Source: an uncultured Oscillospiraceae bacterium
GTDB lineage: Bacteria > Bacillota > Clostridia > Oscillospirales > Oscillospiraceae
DNA length: 8,165 nucleotides
Assembly: GCA_934661715.1 (NCBI GenBank)
Contig: CAKUJL010000056.1
Span: forward strand, 1 to 8,165
Direction: 5' to 3'
Shown: positions 5,391-8,165 of the stretch, in pieces
Position numbering within the stretch: position 1 is the first letter of the stretch
Layout: each line of letters begins with the position of its first letter
Notes under the pieces: model-generated
The model's input: only the letters and a program-made list of their open reading frames with translations
The model's database searches: none
What the model was told of the DNA's origin: nothing
Translations under genes and position numbers: made by a program

Positions 5391-6775
5391 CCAAAGAACA
5401 AAGAGACGCGCTTCTCTACCAGCCGAAAAACGGCTATGACCGCCTGTCGGAAGCGGAAGAGCGCGAAATGAACGCCTACGCGGAAGACTACAAGTCCTTC
5501 CTCGACCGCTCCAAAACCGAGCGCGAGTGCGTCTTTACCGCGATCGCCGAGGCCGAAAAGCGCGGCTTTGCCGAATATAAGCCCGGTATGGCCATCAAGC
5601 CCGGCGACAAGCTCTACTGGAACAACCGCGGCAAGGCCATCATGCTGGCCGTCATCGGCGAAGAGGATCTGTCTCACGGCGCCAACATCGGCGCCGCGCA
5701 CACCGACGCGCCCAGACTCGACATCAAGCCCAACCCCCTCTACGAAGACACCGAGCTTGCCTATCTCAAGACGCACCACTACGGCGGCATCCGCAAGTAC
5801 CAGTGGGTGACAGTCCCGCTGGAGCTGCACGGCAAGGTCGTCCGCCGCGACGGCTCGGAGGTCTACGTGACCATCGGAAATAGCCCGTCTGACCCGCAGC
5901 TCGTCATCACAGACCTTCTTCCCCATCTTGGAAGAGAGCAGGGCAAAAAGCCCCTCAATGAGGCCATTCCGTCCGAAAGCCTGAACATTTTAATGGGCAG
6001 CCGCCCCGAAGCGGACGACGACGGCAAAGACCGCGTAAAGCTCTCCGTTCTGCGCATTCTGAACGAAAAATACGGCATCGTCGAGGAAGACTTCATTTCC
6101 GCGGAGCTAGAAGCCGTCCCCGCCGCGAACGCCAGAGACATCGGTCTGGACCGCAGCATGATCGGCGCTTACGGCCACGACGACAGAGTCTGCGCCTATG
6201 CAGAGCTCGCCGCGATCTTTGACGCGAAGGCCCCGAAGAAGACCGCCGTGTGCATCTTCGCCGACAAGGAAGAGATCGGCTCCGAGGGCGTGTCCGGCAT
6301 GCAGGGCGAGGCGTTCGAGTATTTTATGGAGTGCCTGTGCAAGGCGCAGGGCGTCGACCTTCGCACGTGTTTGGCGCACTCCTTCTGCCTGTCTGCCGAT
6401 GTCTGTGCGGCCTTTGATCCGGGCTTCCCCGAGGTCTTCGAGCGCAAAAACAGCGCGTATCTCAACTACGGCGTCGGCCTTTGCAAATACACCGGAGCCG
6501 GCGGCAAATCCGGCGCGTCGGACGCTTCGAGCGAGGTCGTCGGCAAGATCCGCAAGCTCCTGAACGACGAAGCGGTCGCCTGGCAGATGTGCGAGCTCGG
6601 CAAAACCGACGCAGGCGGCGGCGGAACGGTCGCAAAATACATGGCCAAGCGGAACATCGACACGCTCGACGCGGGCGTTCCCGTTCTTTCGATGCACGCG
6701 CCGTTTGAGGTCGTGGCAAAATACGACTGCTACATGACCTACCGCGCGGTCAAGGCCATTTTTGAGAAAAACTGA
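5387..6775 (+). CDS. M18 family zinc aminopeptidase
   Basis: 462-residue cytosolic metallo-aminopeptidase. M18 enzymes use two metal ions to remove N-terminal residues from peptides, often acidic or neutral ones, and usually form large dodecamers. All expected metal and catalytic positions are visible: AAHTDAPRLD with H105, GHDDRV with D265, DKEEIGSEG with E295 (general base) and E296, SADV with D338, and MHAPFEV with H437. Length matches the family and there is no signal peptide, so it probably works in peptide turnover in the cytosol. The start is very well supported: AAAGGAGG lies 7 bp upstream of ATG 5387, which overlaps the upstream stop by 4 bp. It is the last gene before the terminator at 6795-6830. 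Substrate preference cannot be read from the sequence. Confidence 0.92.
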   Translation: MTKEQRDALLYQPKNGYDRLSEAEEREMNAYAEDYKSFLDRSKTERECVFTAIAEAEKRGFAEYKPGMAIKPGDKLYWNNRGKAIMLAVIGEEDLSHGANIGAAHTDAPRLDIKPNPLYEDTELAYLKTHHYGGIRKYQWVTVPLELHGKVVRRDGSEVYVTIGNSPSDPQLVITDLLPHLGREQGKKPLNEAIPSESLNILMGSRPEADDDGKDRVKLSVLRILNEKYGIVEEDFISAELEAVPAANARDIGLDRSMIGAYGHDDRVCAYAELAAIFDAKAPKKTAVCIFADKEEIGSEGVSGMQGEAFEYFMECLCKAQGVDLRTCLAHSFCLSADVCAAFDPGFPEVFERKNSAYLNYGVGLCKYTGAGGKSGASDASSEVVGKIRKLLNDEAVAWQMCELGKTDAGGGGTVAKYMAKRNIDTLDAGVPVLSMHAPFEVVAKYDCYMTYRAVKAIFEKN

Positions 6776-6794
6776 GATTCCGGGTTCTAAACAC

Positions 6795-6830
6795 ATCGCC
6801 TCCATCATAGAGTATGATGGAGGCGATTTT
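6795..6830 (+). terminator. Intrinsic terminator of the ywlC-coaE-M18 operon, overlapping the next ribosome-binding site
   Basis: A perfect 15-bp stem pairs ATCGCCTCCATCATA (6795-6809) with TATGATGGAGGCGAT (6813-6827) around the 3-nt loop GAG, and T-rich sequence (TTTCTTGGTTTGTTT) follows. It starts 19 bp after the M18 stop codon, the expected place for a Rho-independent terminator. The 3' arm contains the GGAGG (6819-6823) that best serves as ribosome-binding site of the downstream M14 gene. Any read-through transcript would bury that site in the stem. Confidence 0.8.
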
Positions 6831-6831
6831 C

Positions 6832-7749
6832 TTGGTTTGTTTGAAGCACCCTGCCTATCTCACGAGCTGTGTGCAGGAGCAGTATCTGAAAATTCTGCGG
6901 CGGACCGCGCCGTTTGTCTATATCAAAACGCTCACAAGGACCGCAGGCGGGCGGCCTGTTGTGGCCATTCAGCTCGGCTGCGGCTGCACAAAGGTGCTCG
7001 TGACCGGCACGCACCACGCGAACGAGTCGATCACGGGGACACTTCTGTGGGAGCTGCTGCTTGCCTACTGCGAAGCCGTCCGCGCCGGCGGCACGTTCGG
7101 CGGAAGAAACGCGCAGGCGCTGTTTCGCAATTCGATGCTCTACTGTGTGCCGCTGGTCAATCCCGATGGGGCAGACCTCGTCGCGGGAGAAATTCCGGAG
7201 GCCGCGCCCGAGTACATACAGGCGGCTGAAATTGCCGCGCAGTTTCCGGATATTCCGTTTCCGTCCGGCTGGAAGGCGAATCTTCGCGGCGTTGACTTGA
7301 ACCTCAACTACCCGGCCTCGTGGGAACAGGCGAAGACGATCAAGGCCGCGCTCGGCTTTGACCGGCCCGCACCCAGAGACTATCCGGGCCATAAGCCGCT
7401 CGATCAGCGCGAAACGGCGGCGCTTGCCGCTTATACCGCCTGCATCCGGCCAGACGTGTTTCTGGCCTATCACACGCAGGGAAGCGTCATTTACCCCGGA
7501 GGGCCCGGCATCGATCCGCCGGGTGCGGAGGCACTGGCGCAGGCTTTTTCGGAAGCGTCCGGCTACGCGGTCGAGCAGGTCCCGCCGGAATCGAGCAACG
7601 CGGGCTTCAAGGACTGGTTCCTCTTGCGCTTTCACCGTCCGGGCTTCACCATCGAAGCCGGCCTCGGCGAAAACCCGCTGCCCCTCGAGCAATTACCCCG
7701 GCTGATCGAAGAAAACGACCCCCTTCTGGCTGCCGCGCTTTCGGTATAG
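6832..7749 (+). CDS. M14 zinc peptidase, gamma-D-glutamyl-diaminopimelate peptidase I type
   Basis: 305 residues from the proposed start. It resembles the catalytic domain of Bacillus endopeptidase I, which cuts the gamma-D-Glu to diaminopimelate bond in cell-wall peptides. Zinc ligands are H62 and E65 in HHANE and H214 in AYHTQGSVIYP; substrate-binding N150 and R152 lie in NLRGVDLNLNY (150-160); the catalytic glutamate is E275 in FTIEAG. There is no signal peptide and no LysM repeat, unlike wall-bound relatives, so it may act on imported muropeptides in the cytosol. Start choice: TTG at 6832 has GGAGG 8 bp upstream and keeps the whole domain; the in-frame ATGs at 6814 and 6817 lack a Shine-Dalgarno and sit in the terminator stem, though gene callers would favour them. 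No independent promoter is evident; TATGAT at 6813-6818 lacks a -35 partner. Confidence 0.87.
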   Translation: MVCLKHPAYLTSCVQEQYLKILRRTAPFVYIKTLTRTAGGRPVVAIQLGCGCTKVLVTGTHHANESITGTLLWELLLAYCEAVRAGGTFGGRNAQALFRNSMLYCVPLVNPDGADLVAGEIPEAAPEYIQAAEIAAQFPDIPFPSGWKANLRGVDLNLNYPASWEQAKTIKAALGFDRPAPRDYPGHKPLDQRETAALAAYTACIRPDVFLAYHTQGSVIYPGGPGIDPPGAEALAQAFSEASGYAVEQVPPESSNAGFKDWFLLRFHRPGFTIEAGLGENPLPLEQLPRLIEENDPLLAAALSV

Positions 7750-7803
7750 ACAACTTGGCACAAAAAACGAACTTTGCCGGGACGTACTGCGTCAAAAGAT
7801 TCC

Positions 7804-7868
7804 ACCGCACCAAAGGCCCCTTTGTGTAAAGGGGGCTGTCAGCGAAGCTGACTGAGGGATTGTGCGGT
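7804..7868 (+). repeat. Three-way-junction repeat element, copy 1
   Basis: An outer stem, ACCGCAC (7804-7810) with GTGCGGT (7862-7868), encloses two hairpins: CCCCTTT-gtgt-AAAGGGG (7817-7834) and GTCAGC-gaa-GCTGAC (7838-7852). The block ends with CTGAGGGATTG. A related copy lies in inverted orientation at 7902-7968. There is no coding frame with a ribosome-binding site and no U-tract after the outer stem. From memory, repeats of this look are common between genes in Oscillospiraceae-like genomes; this was not checked. Confidence 0.7.
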
Positions 7869-7901
7869 AGGCACTTCCGAAACGCTGACTGCGTCCGGCG
7901 A

Positions 7902-7968
7902 CCAGCGTTCAATCCCCTCAGACGCCTTCGGCGCCAGCTCCCCTTGCCGCAAGGGGAGCCTTTGCTGG
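7902..7968 (-). repeat. Three-way-junction repeat element, copy 2 (inverted)
   Basis: Read on the minus strand this has the same plan as copy 1. The outer stem is CCAGC with GCTGG (7964-7968 and 7902-7906). Hairpin A is CTCCCCTTG-cgg-CAAGGGGAG (7939-7959). Hairpin B is GGCGCC-gaa-GGCGTC (7921-7935) with one G-U pair, followed by CTGAGGGGATTG. Stem sequences differ from copy 1 at many paired positions while pairing is kept, and the GAA loop is unchanged. The 33 bp between the copies also contain an inverted repeat, AACGCTG (7881-7887) with CAGCGTT (7903-7909), which competes with the outer stem of this copy. Confidence 0.65.
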
Positions 7969-8014
7969 GTGCGGCAGAATCCTTTGGCGCTGCAAAATTC
8001 TTTGGTGCGGCGGG
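7959..8014. repeat. Short degenerate direct repeats
   Basis: Three imperfect units begin CCTTTG, CCTTTGG and CTTTGG at 7959, 7981 and 8000, each followed by a GC-rich GGTGCGG or GCGCTGC core and, in the first two, an AT-rich AGAAT or AAAATT end. Unit length is about 19-22 bp. They lie directly after copy 2 of the structured repeat and may be decayed remains of it. Little more can be said. Confidence 0.35.
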
Positions 8015-8038
8015 AAGGAAAAACAACAAGACTGCAAA

Positions 8039-8065
8039 AAGCGCCCGGCCGGAGGCCGGGCGCTT
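8039..8065 (-). terminator. Strong intrinsic terminator of the gene at the right edge
   Basis: A perfect 12-bp, very GC-rich stem pairs AAGCGCCCGGCC (8039-8050) with GGCCGGGCGCTT (8054-8065) around a 3-nt loop. On the minus strand it is followed by TTTGCAGTC and then a second T-rich run, TTGTTGTTTTTCC. It begins 23 bp after the stop codon of the minus-strand gene at 8089, the normal position for its terminator. On the plus strand the stem is followed by TGGGGG, so it is not a terminator for the M14 gene. Confidence 0.8.
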
Positions 8066-8088
8066 GGGGGTAGTTCGTGTTTTCCTGA

Positions 8089-8165
8089 TTACTGGACGAT
8101 GAAGTTGACGGACTCGTCGCCCTGCTTGTCTTCGCCGTAGACGTAGTCCTTGCCGGGCATGACCG
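8089..8165 (-). CDS. C-terminal end of an unidentified protein (partial)
   Basis: A minus-strand frame enters from the right edge and ends at TAA (8089-8091) after 24 complete codons. The tail is acidic and hydrophilic, with PGKDYVYGED in its first half, and ends ESVNFIVQ. Codon choice is GC-ending like the neighbouring genes, and a strong terminator follows 23 bp later, which together make it a real gene end. I do not recognise the family from so short a piece. Confidence 0.65.
   Translation of the reverse strand, partial: VMPGKDYVYGEDKQGDESVNFIVQ

Noticed and set aside
6813..6818. TATGAT as a -10 box for an M14-specific promoter.
   Set aside because: No -35-like hexamer lies 16-18 bp upstream (AACACA or similar), and the sequence is already explained as part of the terminator stem. 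A start there would also remove the ribosome-binding site.
7646..8102. Open frames on both strands over the right-hand repeats (7646-8029 minus, 7860-8102 plus).
   Set aside because: They cross the structured repeat copies and the terminator, have low-complexity products and lack convincing ribosome-binding sites.
1..8165. CRISPR array, tRNA or rRNA gene, riboswitch, transposase, toxin-antitoxin or phage-defence system.
   Set aside because: No regularly spaced repeats, cloverleaf with a TTCRA arm, known aptamer core, or matching protein motif was seen on either strand.

Overview
The window looks like a chromosomal housekeeping segment from a GC-rich Clostridia genome, probably an Oscillospiraceae-like gut anaerobe. 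The basis is Firmicutes-type AGGAGG ribosome-binding sites, sigma-A style promoters with 17-bp spacers, Firmicutes-like PrfA and Sua5/YwlC proteins, and GC-rich, hairpin-forming intergenic repeats. The lineage is an inference from style and was not checked by any search.

Layout. Positions 1-461 hold no convincing gene but are packed with inverted repeats, at least one of which looks like a minus-strand terminator. A minus-strand group follows, in transcription order: a secreted or membrane-anchored polysaccharide deacetylase (1666-2364), 5-formyltetrahydrofolate cyclo-ligase (1043-1594) and a small three-helix membrane protein (462-1046). The last two overlap by 4 bp and have their own strong promoter, which overlaps the end of the deacetylase gene. 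A divergent promoter at 2427-2455 starts the plus-strand group: peptide chain release factor 1 (prfA), a REP-like inverted repeat pair, then a tightly coupled trio with 4-bp ATGA overlaps: threonylcarbamoyladenylate synthase (Sua5/YwlC type), a divergent dephospho-CoA kinase-like protein and an M18 aminopeptidase. A 15-bp terminator hairpin closes this group. Its 3' arm carries the ribosome-binding site of the next gene, an M14 peptidase of the gamma-D-glutamyl-diaminopimelate peptidase type. Positions 7750-8088 hold two related three-way-junction repeat elements in inverted orientation and the terminator of a minus-strand gene whose last 24 codons enter at the right edge.

How the genes fit together. 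prfA and the t6A gene ywlC both serve translation. The CoaE-like gene and the cyclo-ligase serve cofactor metabolism. M18 and M14 are cytosolic-looking peptidases that could recycle peptides, the M14 one probably cell-wall peptides. The deacetylase is the only clearly exported enzyme and probably edits cell-wall or environmental polysaccharide. I see no defence system, CRISPR array, transposase or phage gene. The least ordinary content is non-coding: the hairpin array at the left edge, the REP-like pair inside the prfA-ywlC gap, the covarying three-way-junction elements at the right, and the terminator that overlaps a ribosome-binding site.
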